Notes under the pieces: model-generated | What the model saw: the letters and a program-made list of their open reading frames with translations, nothing else | What the model was told of the DNA's origin: nothing | Database searches by the model: none | In this document: piece after piece, positions 29,025-41,288 of the stretch | How the letters are laid out: every line of letters begins with the position of its first letter | How positions within the stretch are numbered: position 1 is the first letter of the stretch | Origin: Mycoplasmopsis anatis | GTDB lineage: Bacteria > Bacillota_I > Bacilli_A > Mycoplasmatales > Metamycoplasmataceae | DNA: 64,000 nt | Assembly (NCBI RefSeq): GCF_900660655.1 | Contig: NZ_LR215035.1 | Coordinates: 434,001-498,000, forward strand | Reading direction: 5' to 3' | Position numbers and translations under genes: made by a program

Positions 29025-29626
29025 ATAAAAGCAGGAAATAGAAAACCTAGTGCAGAGCACTATGTAAATCAAGCAATCCCTTTCAAACAAGTTTTTCTTA
29101 TAGGGCCAGATGGTGAAAAAATTGGAGTTAAATACACAAATGAAGCTATCGAAATGGCAAAAAGTCAAAAACTTGATTTGGTTTTAATTCAAGTTGAACC
29201 AAAACCAATAGCCAGAATGTTGGATTATGGTAAGTTCAAGTACGACCGTAAGAAAAACAAAAAGAAATTAAGGAAAAACAAACTAACATACAAAATCGCG
29301 AAGTTCGTCTTACACCTATGATTGGTGAAAATGACTTACTTACTAAAAGTCGTAAAGCACGTGAATTCTTGCTTAAAGGAGACAGAATTAAAGTGTCACT
29401 TAAGCTAAGAGGGCGTGAAATAGGACGTCAAGATTTAGGATTAGCTACATTAGATAAGTTTTTCAAAACTCTTGAAGATATAGCGGAAATCACTAAGGAA
29501 GCTGTGTTAGTAAATGATCGTTTTCTTGATATGAATCTCCAACCAAATAAACAAAAAATAGCTAAATACATGAAAAAGTTAGAAGACGAAAAGAAAAATG
29601 ACGTCTCAACTAAAGAAGGAGAATAA
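29025..29626 (+). CDS. infC: Translation initiation factor IF-3, single-base frameshift
   Basis: The start is probably the ATA at 29025, 6 nt after AAGGAG; infC commonly uses non-AUG starts. The N-domain (VNQAIPFKQVFLIGPDGEKIG, then ARMLDYGKFKYDRKK) and C-domain (VRLTPMIGENDLLTKSRKAREF, then VSLKLRGREI) are standard. They lie in different frames. One extra A in the A runs at 29253-29263 joins them to a normal 200-aa IF-3. IF-3 is essential, so a sequencing or assembly error is likelier than a pseudogene. It is followed directly by rpmI. Confidence 0.88.
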
Positions 29627-29815
29627 ATGCCAAAGATGAAATCTAAAAGTGCGTTAAAAAAACGTATTAAAATCACTGGAACTGGTAAAGTTTTAAGAGA
29701 ACAAGCTTTCCGTTCACATTTAGCGCAAAATAAAACAACTAAGCAAAAACGTCATGCCCGTAAATCAAAATTAATGTCTAGATCAGATATCAAAAGATTT
29801 AAAGCATTATTTTAG
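29627..29815 (+). CDS. rpmI: 50S ribosomal protein L35
   Basis: 62 aa, [20 protein letters not shown] with the conserved [26 protein letters not shown]. The length is normal. The start codon abuts the infC stop. Confidence 0.96.
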   Translation: MPKMKSKSALKKRIKITGTGKVLREQAFRSHLAQNKTTKQKRHARKSKLMSRSDIKRFKALF

Positions 29816-29875
29816 TTAATTAACTAAAACACTAAAAATAAAATTTAAAACAAAGATTGAAAGGAAATAGATATT

Positions 29876-30229
29876 ATGGCAAGAGTTAAAGGCGGAACAG
29901 TTACAAGAGCAAGACGTAAAAAATGATTAAAATTAGCTAAAGGATACTTTGGACACAAATCAATTGGTTACAAAGTTGCTAAACAAGCAGTTGTTAAATC
30001 ATGAACATATGCTTTTAGAGACCGTAAGCAAGTTAAAAGAGACTTTCGTAAATTATGAATCGCTCGTATTAATGCAGCTACTAGAGCTGAAGGAATGAGC
30101 TACTCAAGATTTATTAACGGATTAAAGAAAGCTAATATTACAATCAACAGAAAAATGCTATCTGAATTGGCTATTAATGAACCTAATACATTTAAAGCAT
30201 TAGTTAAAATAGTTGAAGATCAAAAATAA
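29876..30229 (+). CDS. rplT: 50S ribosomal protein L20
   Basis: 117 aa, [20 protein letters not shown], with [19 protein letters not shown] and [20 protein letters not shown] conserved. It binds 23S rRNA early in 50S assembly and in Firmicutes represses its own operon through the leader. RBS AAAGGAAA. Three TGA codons encode Trp. A terminator follows. Confidence 0.97.
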
Positions 30230-30230
30230 T

Positions 30231-30252
30231 AACAACCATTGGTTGTTTTTAT
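30231..30252 (+). terminator. Terminator of infC-rpmI-rplT
   Basis: ACAACC-ATT-GGTTGT stem followed by TTTTATTT. Confidence 0.85.
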
Positions 30253-30287
30253 TTAACTTGTTAAATAAAAAAGTTTATAATTTATAA

Positions 30288-31427
<1,140 letters not shown>

Positions 31428-31441
31428 TCAAAGGACAAAAT

Positions 31442-34063
31442 ATGAATTCAAAAGAAATTAGACAAAGTTGATTGGATTTTTTCAAATCTAAGAATCACTT
31501 AGTAGTTGAAAGTAAAAGTTTAATCCCCGTAAATGACCCTTCACTTTTATGAATTAACTCAGGAGTAGCTACTCTGAAAGATTATTTCTCTGGTAAAAAA
31601 ATACCCCCTTCAAATAGATTAACTAACTCTCAAAAATCAATTCGTACTAACGATATTGAAAATGTTGGAATTACAGCTAGACACCATACATTTTTTGAAA
31701 TGCTTGGTAATTTTTCAATTGGAGACTATTTCAAAAAAGAAGCAATTGCTTTTGCTGTTGAATATTTATTAGATGTTCTTAAGCTAGATAAAGAAAGACT
31801 TTACTTTACATATTACTGTGAAGATATTGAAACCAAAGAATTATGAATGTCACACGGAATTACTGAAGATAAAATGATTCCAGGCTCAAAAGATACAAAC
31901 TTTTGAGAAGTGGGTAGCGGACCATGTGGTCCTAATACTGAAATTTTTTATGATCGTGGTGAAAAATATGATTCAAGAGGAATTGAATTATTAAAAAATG
32001 ACATTGAAAACGATAGATATATTGAAATTTGAAACATTGTTTTTTCAACATATAACTCAGATGGTGAAGGTAATTATACAGAGTTAAAACAAAAAAATAT
32101 CGATACTGGTGCGGGGTTTGAAAGATTAGTTTCAATCATGCAAGATGCACCAACTAACTATGATACCGACTTATTTTTACCAATTATTCATGAAATTGAA
32201 AAATACACTGATTTTAAATATGATACAAATAATTATTTTGTTAAAAACAAGGAACAAGAATTAATAAACACTAATTTCAAAATAATTGCAGATCACATGA
32301 GAACAGTAGTTAATGCTATTGCCGATGGAGCTAAACCTTCTAATGTGGGACGTGGATATATTTTAAGAAGACTTTTAAGAAGAAGTATCTACAAATCTTT
32401 TGAATTAAAAATAAATGAACAACCATTTTTATTTAATCTTTGCTCTGTTATTAAAAAAACTTTACCATTTGAATATGATGAAACTGAAGTATCTAATATC
32501 ATCAAACAAGAAGAAAATCTATTTGCAAACACGATGGAAAAAGGTCGTCAGCTACTTGCTAAACACATTGACGAAAATACAAAAGAATTTTCTGGAGAAT
32601 TAGCTTTCAAACTTTTTGAAACTTATGGTTTCCCAATTGAATTAACCAGTGAAATTTTAAGTCAAAATAATATAACAATCAATCTTGATGAATTTAATTT
32701 AGCTAAGGAAAAACACACCGAAGCATCGAGAGTACAAAAAGTAAGTGGTATGGAAAAAGCTATTAACGTACTTGCTTTAATAAATTCTAAACTTGATAAA
32801 TTCATAGGATATGATCACACTGATAATCAAACAAAGATTTTGAAATTAATGGATAGTGAAAATTTTGTTGATGAAATAGATGGTGTTGGATATGTGATTT
32901 TAGAGGAAACTCCATTTTACGCAACTAGTGGTGGACAAAAGCACGACCGTGGTCACATGATTCAAAATGGAAATAAAATTAAAATTCTAGATGTATTCAA
33001 AGATAAATTTGGTAACCATATACATAAAGTTAGTGGTGCCTTAAATGTTGATGATGAAGTGGAATGTCATGTAGATAAAACTATCAGACTTGGTTTAGAA
33101 AGAAACCACTCAGGAACTCACCTACTATTCTGTGCATTAAGAACTATTTTGGGAAATCAAATTGTTCAACTTGGATCAGACAATAATGAAGAGCGTTTAA
33201 CCTTTGATATGCCAGCCGATGAAAAACCTACAAATGAACAAATTAGAGAAATCGAAAAATTAGTTAGAAACTATATTAAACGTGACGTAAAAAGAAATTA
33301 TCTTCAAATGACAACTGAAGAAGCTAAAGCAATGGGAGCTATTATGACACTTGAAGAAGGTGAATATATGGATCCTAAAAACGTTAGAATTGTTCAATTC
33401 GAAGGTATAACAGCTGATCTTTGTGGAGGAACACACTTATCAAATAGCGCTAAATTGGAGAATTTTAAAATTACAAACGTTGATAAAAAAGGTGCTAGAA
33501 TTTACAGAATTAGAGCAATTTCATCAAATAAATTAGTTAATGAATACTTAAATTCACAAATTGATGAAATTTTAGAATTACTAAATTCTTCAGTGGCTAA
33601 AATAAAAGAACTTGATTCATTATATAAATTAGAAGTTAAAGCAGTTTTTGAAGATAAAGAAGAATACATCGATTATTTAAATAATTTAGTTGAACAAGTA
33701 AAAGAAGATTCTAAAGCAATTCAAAAGAAATTATCAAACATTTCGAATGATGATTATATTTTAGAATTAGATTTAGAAATCAATGGTATAAATTTCTTAG
33801 TTGCTTCAACTAATAATTCAAATATTGTTAAAAATTTAGCTTCAACACTAAGAGAAGAAAATGTTGAAAAATTAGTAATAGTTTATTTGAAAGATTCACT
33901 TCCATCAGTTATTTCAATCGCTTCTAAAAAATACGATTCAAATCAATTTGCTAAAATCATTTGAGAAAAGTTTGATGGAAAAGGTGGAGGAAATAAAATT
34001 TTATCAATGGGTAGAATTAACAAAACTTTTAATATAGCTGAACTTTTTACAGATAATGCGTAA
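31442..34063 (+). CDS. alaS: Alanyl-tRNA synthetase
   Basis: 873 aa, full length. It opens with [20 protein letters not shown]. The class II core follows, with the [20 protein letters not shown] block (motif 2) and GTGAGFERL-type motif 3 ([10 protein letters not shown]). The editing domain keeps both zinc/editing motifs, NHSGTHLL (HxxxH) and CGGTH, so editing looks intact, unlike LeuRS here. A C-Ala domain is present. It overlaps ruvX by 8 bases. Confidence 0.95.
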
Positions 34064-34481
34064 ATTAGCTTTAGATTTAGGTACAAGAACATGTGGCTTT
34101 GCTATAAGTGATGAATTAGCGATAATTGCAAGCCCGCTTGAAAATTTTAGATTTGAAGAAAATGATTTTAATTCTGTAATTCATAAAACCTTAGCATATA
34201 TAAATCATTACGAAAACATTGATGAAATAATTTTAGGTTTACCACTTCGTTCAAATGGTTCTAAAAGTGAGAGAACTATTATGGTTGAAGAATTCAAAAG
34301 TATTCTAGAAAGTAATTTAGTTAAAAACAATATTAATATTAAAATAAAACTCATAAATGAATATGGTTCTACTAAAGATGCCGAAAGTGTAATGATACAA
34401 GCTGGTTTATCTCGTAAAAAAAGAAAAAATCACAAAGATAAATTAGCAGCAGCAATAATTTTAGAAAGATACTTGAATTAG
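34056..34481 (+). CDS. ruvX: Putative Holliday junction resolvase YqgF/RuvX
   Basis: 141 aa with an RNase H fold: [19 protein letters not shown] (first catalytic Asp), IILGLPLRSNGSKSERT, and the C-terminal acidic motif in LINEYGSTKDAE with a final DKLAAAIILERYL. The family acts in Holliday junction resolution and/or 16S rRNA 5' maturation. It overlaps alaS and is translated by coupling. Confidence 0.9.
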   Translation: MRKLALDLGTRTCGFAISDELAIIASPLENFRFEENDFNSVIHKTLAYINHYENIDEIILGLPLRSNGSKSERTIMVEEFKSILESNLVKNNINIKIKLINEYGSTKDAESVMIQAGLSRKKRKNHKDKLAAAIILERYLN

Positions 34482-34489
34482 GAGTAATT

Positions 34490-35134
34490 ATGAAGTTAAT
34501 CTTAATAATTAGTGCAATAGTAGTGTTTATTCTTGGAATATCTATAGGAATGTTTTTAATTTTTAAAGCAAAAAGTATGCAAAAAAAATTAATTAAAGAA
34601 TATGATTCAAAAATACAAGAAGACATAATTAAAATTAGAGAAAAATATGGAGAATTACCAGCTCATCTTTCAGAATTATTTCCTTGCAAAATTGATAAAT
34701 TAGATGTTGAATTTATGATTCAAACAATCTGCAGAAACAACTATGAAAAAACCTTGATTATAAGTGATGAGTTATACTCATTCGCAACAGCTCAGGAAGT
34801 AACTAAAAAGTCCCTTTATTATATACCTGAATTTTTTGATGGTAGTAAATGGAATGAAGTTGTTAACTCAAATGATAAAGACATTATTAATTTTAAGCCT
34901 ATTAAATATAATGAAGAAAATTTAGATTTGATCATTGTTTTTAAAGACATTGACCCCTACTCAATTTATAAAAAAATGTACTCAAAATTGAATAAAAATG
35001 GAATGATTATTATTAAATTTTCTAAAACAAATAAACAAGAATTCACACTACTTAAAAATGAATTATATAATAACGGAATACCACATGAGTTTTCGTTTGT
35101 AAAAACAAAATATTTATTTATCAGAAAAGACTAA
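34490..35134 (+). CDS. Membrane-anchored protein, degenerate methyltransferase-like
   Basis: 214 aa. One N-terminal TM helix (about 3-26, LILIISAIVVFILGISIGMF) and a cytoplasmic domain. Segments YEKTLIISDELYSFATAQEV, LDLIIVFKDIDPYSIYKKMY and KLNKNGMIIIKFSKTNKQEF recall the strand order of a Rossmann-type methyltransferase, but no SAM-binding Gly loop is visible. This is a common hypothetical family of hominis-group mycoplasmas. Function is unassigned; activity is doubtful. It lies 8 bases after ruvX, RBS GGAG. Confidence 0.65.
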   Translation: MKLILIISAIVVFILGISIGMFLIFKAKSMQKKLIKEYDSKIQEDIIKIREKYGELPAHLSELFPCKIDKLDVEFMIQTICRNNYEKTLIISDELYSFATAQEVTKKSLYYIPEFFDGSKWNEVVNSNDKDIINFKPIKYNEENLDLIIVFKDIDPYSIYKKMYSKLNKNGMIIIKFSKTNKQEFTLLKNELYNNGIPHEFSFVKTKYLFIRKD

Positions 35135-35172
35135 TAAAAGGATAAATGGTAAAATAATAATTAGGAGGAAAA

Positions 35173-35658
35173 ATGGCAGTACAAAACCAAAATGATCAAA
35201 AAATATATATAGCATTAGAAACTCTTGAAAAATATAAAAAGGAATATGATAACTTAGTAAATGTTGAACGTCCTTTAGTTCAAGAAGCTCTTAAAGAAGC
35301 TAGAGCTCAAGGGGACCTCTCTGAAAACGCGGAATACGATGCAGCAAGAGATCGTCAAGCAATGGTTGAGTCAAGAATTAGTGAACTAGAAAGTATTATT
35401 GATCGTGCAGTAATTATCGAAAACAACCTAAAAGGTAAAGTTGGAATCGGTACAACAGTTACATTTAAAAATTTAAATGATAATGAACAAATCACAGTAA
35501 CAATTATGGGTTCTCATGATGCTAACCCATTCGAAGGTAAAATATCAAATGAAAGTCCTTTGGCAGAAGCTTTACTTGAACACAAAATGGGTGATGTAGT
35601 TGAAGTTGACGCCCCTGTTAAATACTCTATACAAATCTTAAAAATTGAACAACAGTAG
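35173..35658 (+). CDS. greA: Transcription elongation factor GreA
   Basis: 161 aa. The N-terminal coiled coil holds the acidic tip ARAQGDLSENAEYDAARDRQ, which enters the RNA polymerase secondary channel and stimulates cleavage of backtracked RNA. The C-terminal FKBP-like domain ends EGKISNESPLAEALLEHKMG and VEVDAPVKYSIQILKI. RBS TAGGAGG. The length is standard. Confidence 0.96.
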   Translation: MAVQNQNDQKIYIALETLEKYKKEYDNLVNVERPLVQEALKEARAQGDLSENAEYDAARDRQAMVESRISELESIIDRAVIIENNLKGKVGIGTTVTFKNLNDNEQITVTIMGSHDANPFEGKISNESPLAEALLEHKMGDVVEVDAPVKYSIQILKIEQQ

Positions 35659-35664
35659 GATAAT

Positions 35665-36342
35665 ATGTTAATTGGAATTAGTGGAATGATAAGCAGTGGT
35701 AAAAGTACACTAACAAGCAAGTTAGTGAATTTTTATGGTGAACACTGCTTATTTTTAAATGAATACGAACATGATGATGAAGTATTTAACACTTTCTTAA
35801 AATGACTATATGATAGAAAAAATAATATTGGTCTTGGATTCCAAACATATGTTATTGAGAATCATCTAGCTAGAGTTAATGGTATAAATTATAGATTTAA
35901 TCTTCTAGGAATGGACAAAAATAAAGAATATATATTTTTAGACCGTTTTTGTCTAGAACATTATATTTTTGCTCTAGTAAACTTAAAAACAAGCCAGCAA
36001 AAAGTATGATTAGCTTATCAAAAAGCCTTTGAAGCAATGGTATCAAATGAACAACTACCAGAATTAGTTATTTATTTAGATATTAGTTTTGAAACTTTCA
36101 AACAAAGAATTATGCAACGTGGTAGAGAGGTTGAAATCAATAATTTCGAGATTAACAAAGAATATTTTAATGAATTGCATTCAACCTATAAAACAATGTT
36201 TTTAAAATTAATCGAAAAATACAAACTTACTTGCAAAATAATAAATACAAATAACATGAATGAGGATGAAGTATTTAAAGAAGCGGCAAAACTAATTGAA
36301 GAATATACAAAGTCAAGAAATTGTGAGGTTTTTAATGAATAA
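35665..36342 (+). CDS. Deoxynucleoside kinase
   Basis: 225 aa. P-loop ISGMISSGKST is at residues 5-15, the DRF motif (LDRFCLEHYIF) at about 92, the LVIYLDISFETFKQRI strand and the RGREVE lid. This is the dGK/dAK-type deoxynucleoside salvage kinase of mycoplasmas. It phosphorylates imported deoxynucleosides in the cytoplasm; base specificity cannot be told. The last codons overlap the ABC ATPase start by 8 bases. Confidence 0.88.
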
Positions 36343-37246
36343 CATCATCGAAATAAAAGGTTTAACAAAGATTTATGATAAGAAAGTTAAAGCTGTAGAT
36401 AATATTGACTTCGAAGTAAAAGAAGGTGGGTTATTTAGCTTTTTAGGACTTAATGGGGCTGGTAAAAGTACAACTATCAATATTATTTCTGGAATACTTA
36501 AAAAAACAAGCGGTAAAGTCATTATTAATGGTTATGATATTGATCAATACCCAGAAAAAACTAAAGAATATATCGGAATGGTTTTCCAAAAATCAGTTTT
36601 AGATGGGGAATTAAGCGTTTATGAAAATCTTTATTTAAGAGGGAAATTATATTTCAAAGATAAAAATGCTTTGAAAGAAAGAATTGAAAAAGTAATACAG
36701 CAGTTTGAACTTTCAAATATTAGTAAAAGACAATACAATAAGCTCTCTGGTGGTCAAAAACGTAGAGTAGATATTGCAAGAGCAATGATCCATAATCCTA
36801 AAATCCTAATTTTAGATGAACCAACCACTGGGCTTGACCCAATTACAAGAATTCTTGTTTGAAATGTTATAAAAAAACAACAAATAGAAAATAATATGAC
36901 CATTTTCTTAACTACGCATTATCTTGAAGAAGCAAACGATTCTGATTATGTATGTATAATAGATAATGGTGTTATTAAAGTTAAGGGAACACCAGCTGAA
37001 CTTAAAAAATCATATTCGTGAACCACGTTAAAATTAACACCTAAAAATATTGATCAATTTATAACAAAATTAAATCAAAAATTTGATAGATTCAATGATA
37101 CACTAGTTATTGAATTTAAAACATTCGATGAGGCTAATAAGTTTTTATTAAATGTTATAAATGAACTATCATCATATGAAGTAATTAAAGGGAACATGGA
37201 CCAAGTTTTCTTAAATGTTACTAATAAGAAAGTTAGTGAGGTTTAA
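36335..37246 (+). CDS. ABC transporter ATP-binding protein (DrrA/CcmA-like)
   Basis: 303 aa. Walker A GLNGAGKST (about 38-46), Q-loop VFQKSVLDGEL, signature NKLSGGQKRRVDIARAM, Walker B ILILDEPTTGLDP, H-loop LTTHYLEEA. The C-terminal 90 residues form the regulatory domain seen in drug/polyketide-type exporters. It pairs with the ABC-2 permease one base downstream. I prefer ATG 36335, 8 nt after GTGAGG, to the upstream in-frame 36296. Confidence 0.92.
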
Positions 37247-37247
37247 C

Positions 37248-38189
37248 ATGATTGCATTATTAACTAGATTATTCAAAATTTTCTTTAAAAGAAAATTATC
37301 AGTCATATTCACATTACTTACTCCATTAATTATTATTTTTGTTTATATATTGGTTCTAAAAAACAACTTTAATAAAAACACCGATGATTTTATAGCTAAA
37401 TTAACTCACAGTATGATGGTTGAACAGAATTCATTAGATTATATTAAAGAGAGAATGTATTCAATGGCCGATCAATTCTTTATTTGTGGACTTCTAGCTA
37501 CTACCAGCTTCACAATAGCTTTTAGCTTGTGTAAAAGTATGATTGACGATAAAGATAAAGAGATTATTAACGATTTTATTTCAACACCAATTAGAAGTTG
37601 AAAGATAAGATACTCTTATATAATTTTCAACATTTTAGCTAATTGAATGATAACAACCTTTATTTTTATAATAGCTCTAATTTATATCAGCGCAACCAAC
37701 TCAATTGCATATATGAAGCCAATTAAAATATTCTTTGTATATTTAATTTCACTTTTAGGAGTTGTTTCTTCATCACTATTAGCAGTTAATATTTTTTGAA
37801 GTGTTAAAAAAGACTGAGTATACTCAGCAGTGTTAATGCCAATTTCAGTAATTTCTGGTTTTGCTATTGGTGCTTATATGCCTGTTTCACTTTTCCCTGA
37901 TTTTATCGAATCAATTTTCAACTTAATTCCTGCTTCAGGATTGTCAATATCAATGAGAAATATCTTGATGAATGAATCATTTAATGAAATTATTAAAAAA
38001 ATGAATGAGTTAACAAATAACCAGTTTAACAATTCGCAAGTTTTCATTGACTTATTCAGTATTAAAGGTAATTTATTTGGAACATATTTTGACTATAAAT
38101 TATTCACTTTATATGCTTCGATATTTACTATACTATTAGGACTAGGTATATTATTATTAGATATCAAACATAAAAAAAGAGTTAAATAA
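37248..38189 (+). CDS. ABC-2 type permease (DrrB-like)
   Basis: 313 aa with six hydrophobic segments. The first is at about residues 17-40 (LSVIFTLLTPLIIIFVYILV), then a large extracellular loop, then five helices. VLMPISVISGFAIGAYMPVS and LFPDFIESIFNLIPASGLSI match the ABC-2 family conserved region. Likely a lipid- or drug-type exporter with the upstream ATPase. It is the last gene of the mnmA operon. TGA-coded Trp residues occur in the middle. Confidence 0.88.
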
Positions 38190-38204
38190 ACTCTTTTTTA
38201 TTTT
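38178..38204 (+). terminator. Terminator of mnmA-to-permease operon
   Basis: AGAGTT-AAATA-AACTCT stem overlapping the stop codon, followed by TTTTTATTTT. Confidence 0.85.
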
Positions 38205-38210
38205 AAAATA

Positions 38211-38241
38211 AAAAAGTTTAATACGTGAATTCGTATTAAAC
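38211..38241 (-). terminator. Terminator of tRNA-Leu(UAG)
   Basis: GTTTAATACG / CGTATTAAAC 10-bp stem with a 6-nt loop, followed on the minus strand by TTTTTTATTTT. Confidence 0.8.
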
Positions 38242-38259
38242 CTACGCAATAAGAATTAA

Positions 38260-38344
38260 TGGTGCGCGAGGAGGGACTCGAACCCTCAAGCCGTTAAGCA
38301 CTAGAGCCTAAATCTAGCGTGTCTGCCAATTTCACCACTCGCGC
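38260..38344 (-). tRNA. tRNA-Leu (UAG)
   Basis: Acceptor GCGCGAG / CTCGCGC, encoded ACCA. The anticodon loop TTTAGGC on CTAGA/TCTAG gives UAG (CUN codons). The 5' half is nearly the same as tRNA-Leu(UAA) at 27104. IS30 copy B sits 57 bp upstream of the 5' end. Confidence 0.95.
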
Positions 38345-38401
38345 AATAAATTTGTAAAATAATTATAACACTTTTTATTTTTAAACGTAGTAAATAAAAA
38401 A

Positions 38402-39834
38402 TATAAAGTGGAAAAGTCATGCGACCATTATTTTTATTTAAAGAGCTTGAAGTACAATAGTGCTTCAATATTTATAATTATATTGCTTTTTTATATAAAA
38501 AAGCACACCAAAAGAATCGGTCATGACCGATTTTAAAATTTTTTTCAATATTATTTTGAGATAAGTAATAAATATTTGTTAATTCTATTGATCATTATTT
38601 GAATTTGTTCATCAGAAAATTTGTCCATTGAAATACCTTTAGCAATATATCTTCTGATATGTCTATGAATGTTCTCGATAGAACCTTTTTGATATGAGCA
38701 GTACGCGTCACATTTGTATAAATTGTTTTGATTAATAACTTCGTGCAACAACACGTTCTCGGAGCCGTTGTCAATTGTTAAAGTTTTGATTTTTAATGCG
38801 TTATTTTCAATAATTTTAATCAATGATTTTTTAACTGCTAATGAAGTTTTTAGTGACCTAACTGAATAGAGTCTTCTAGATTTTCTATCTAAAACAGTAA
38901 CTAAACAATACTTGTCCTCACGTTTACCAATAACTGTATCAAGTTCATAATGACCTTCCATAGTTCTATTGTTAGCTTCCTCAGGTCTTTGATGAATTGG
39001 AATTGCATTTTTAAGAGAACTTTTTTGAGTTTTAACAGTTCTCTTTCGGTATTTTCCTACCGAAAGAAATTGTAAAATATCTATAGATAATGAAAACTCA
39101 TTTGACTTTAAGCACTTATATACAGTGCTTGTCGTAGGACAAGGACTATTAGGGTAATGTTTTTTAAATTTATTAACAAGTGCTTTAGCAGAAACTTTTA
39201 TGGCTCTTTTTGTAAAATCCTTACTAAATCGATTTTTTCTAAAATAGTCAACTTCTTCATTTCAAAATCTAATAAAATCTTTTCATTTGTTTTGAATAGT
39301 TTTTGAGTGAAGTCTAGTTCTTCTTGACCTATAAAATATCAAATGTTCAGCTAACAAATTAAAATCTATATAGTTAACATAGTTAATATAATTGTCGCAA
39401 TTGCGACAAACTTTCTTAAATTTCTTAACAAAATCACCTTGATTTGTTGCAGAAATTTTTAATAGTTTTTTAATAGTTTTTGGTTGAAATCTTACAATGT
39501 TTGAAACTTGAGAAATGGTTTTATTTTGCCCTATTAACCTTAAACATTCATTAAAATGAAGAATACTCATTTGATTCTCTTTCAATAGTCTTGTTTTTAA
39601 GACTTTCGAATGTAATAACCTAATTTCTTCATCAGAATTCTTTATCAAATAATGATTGTTAGGAAGATGTTTTCGTTTAGTTTTTATACACACAACTTTT
39701 TCAAGAGAATTTTTAATATTTGCTATAATCATACTGGGTCCTTTCGTATTTTTTGGAGCAATATTATTTTACTAAAAGACCCAATAAATAAAAACAGTCA
39801 TGCGATAATGGTCGCATGACTTTTCTATTTTACG
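38402..39834 (-). mobile_element. IS30-family insertion sequence, copy B
   Basis: 1433 bp, apparently identical to copy A. It is flanked by the 13-bp direct repeat AGTAAATAAAAAA (38389-38401, 39835-39847). It has the same orientation and the same position relative to a tRNA-Leu gene as copy A. Confidence 0.93.
38551..39732 (-). CDS. IS30-family transposase (copy B)
   Basis: 393 aa with the same DDE residues and the same protein as the copy A transposase as far as can be read (149-aa and 136-aa blocks identical). Intact, one frame, TGA as Trp. Identity of A and B points to recent transposition or gene conversion. Confidence 0.92.
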
Positions 39835-39858
39835 AGTAAATAAAAAATAAAAAGTTGT

Positions 39859-41288
39859 TATAAAGTGGAAAAGTCATGCGACCATTATTTTTATTTAAAG
39901 AGCTTGAAGTACGATAGTGCTTCAATATTTATAATTATATTGATTTTTTAATTAAAAAAGCACATCAAAAGAATCGGTCATGACCGATTTTTAAATTTTT
40001 TTAATATTATTTTGAGATAAGTGATAAATATTCGTTAATTCTATTGATCATTATTTGAATTTGTTCATCGGAAAATTTATCCATAGAAATTCCTTTAGCA
40101 ATATATCTTCTGATATGTCTGTGAATGTTCTCAATAGAACCTTTTTGATATGAGCAGTATGCGTCACATTTGTATAAATTGTTTTGATTAATAACCTCGT
40201 GCAACAACACGTTCTCGGAGCCATTGTCAATCGTTAAAGTTTTGATTCTCAATTTGTTATTTTCGATAATTTTAATTAGCGATTTCTTTACTGCTAGAGA
40301 AGTCTTTAGTGATCTAACTGAATAAAGTTTTCTAGATTTTCTATCTAAAACAGTAACTAAACAATACTTGTCCTCACGTTTACCAATAACTGTATCAAGT
40401 TCGTAATGGCCTTCTGTAGTTCTATTGTTAGCTTCCTCAGGTCTTTGATGAATCGGAATAGCATTTTTAAGAGAACTTTTTTGAGTTTTTTTAATTCTTT
40501 TTTTGTATTTTCCTACCGAAAGAAATTGCAAAATATCTATAGATAAAGAAAACTCATTTGACTTTAAGCACTTATATACAGTGCTTGCAGTAGGACAAGA
40601 ACTGTTAGGATACAGTTTCTTAAATTTATTAACGATCGCTTTAGCAGAAACTTTTATAGCTCTTTTTGTAAAGTCCTTACTAAATCTATTTTTTCTAAAA
40701 TAGTTGACCTCATCATTTCAAAATCTAACAAAATTTTTTCATTTGTTTTGAATAGTTTTTGAATGAAGCCTAGTTCTTTTTGATTTATAAAATATCAAAT
40801 GCTCAGCTAATAAATTAAAATCTATGTAATTAACATAGTTAATATAATTGTCGCAGTTGCGACAAACTTTCTTAAATTTCTTAACAAAATCGCCTTGATT
40901 TGTTGTAGAAATTTTTAATAGTTTTTTAATAGTTTTTGTTTGAAATCCGACAATACTTGAAACTTGAGAGACGGTTTTATTTTCTTTGATTAATCTTAGA
41001 CATTCATTAAAATGAAGGATGCTCATTTGATTTTCTTTCAATAGTCTAGTTTTTATAACTTTTGAATGTAATAGTCTAATTTCATCATCAGAATTCTTTA
41101 TCAAATAATGAGTATTTGTGAGGTGTTTTTGTTTATTTTTTATACACACAACTTTATCAAGATAATTTTTAATATTTGCTATAATCATATTGGGTCCTTT
41201 CGTATTTTTGGACACTATTATTTTACTAAAAGACCCAATAAATAAAAACGGTCATGCGATAATGGTCGCATGACTTTTCTATTTTACG
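39859..41288 (-). mobile_element. IS30-family insertion sequence, copy C
   Basis: 1430 bp with the same ends (TATAAAGTGGAAAAG... and ...CTTTTCTATTTTACG) but many base differences from A and B. It starts 11 bp after the right direct repeat of copy B. No matching direct repeat flanks it; its right side abuts remnant D. That suggests a rearrangement, or insertion followed by deletion. Confidence 0.88.
40007..41188 (-). CDS. IS30-family transposase (copy C)
   Basis: 393 aa, intact. It differs from A/B at scattered residues (for example NIKNYLDKVVCIKNKQKHL against NIKNSLEKVVCIKTKRKHL) while keeping the DDE residues (ELDTVIGK, TIDNGSENV, KGSIENIHRH). The start is ATG 41188 after AAAGGAC; an upstream in-frame GTG is unlikely. 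Confidence 0.9.

Noticed and set aside
28959-29168. Minus-strand ORF over the infC leader
   Set aside because: It overlaps the leader and N-terminus of infC on the opposite strand and has no recognisable product.
39859-41288. Target-site duplication of IS30 copy C
   Set aside because: The 13 bases on the two sides do not match; the right flank is remnant D.
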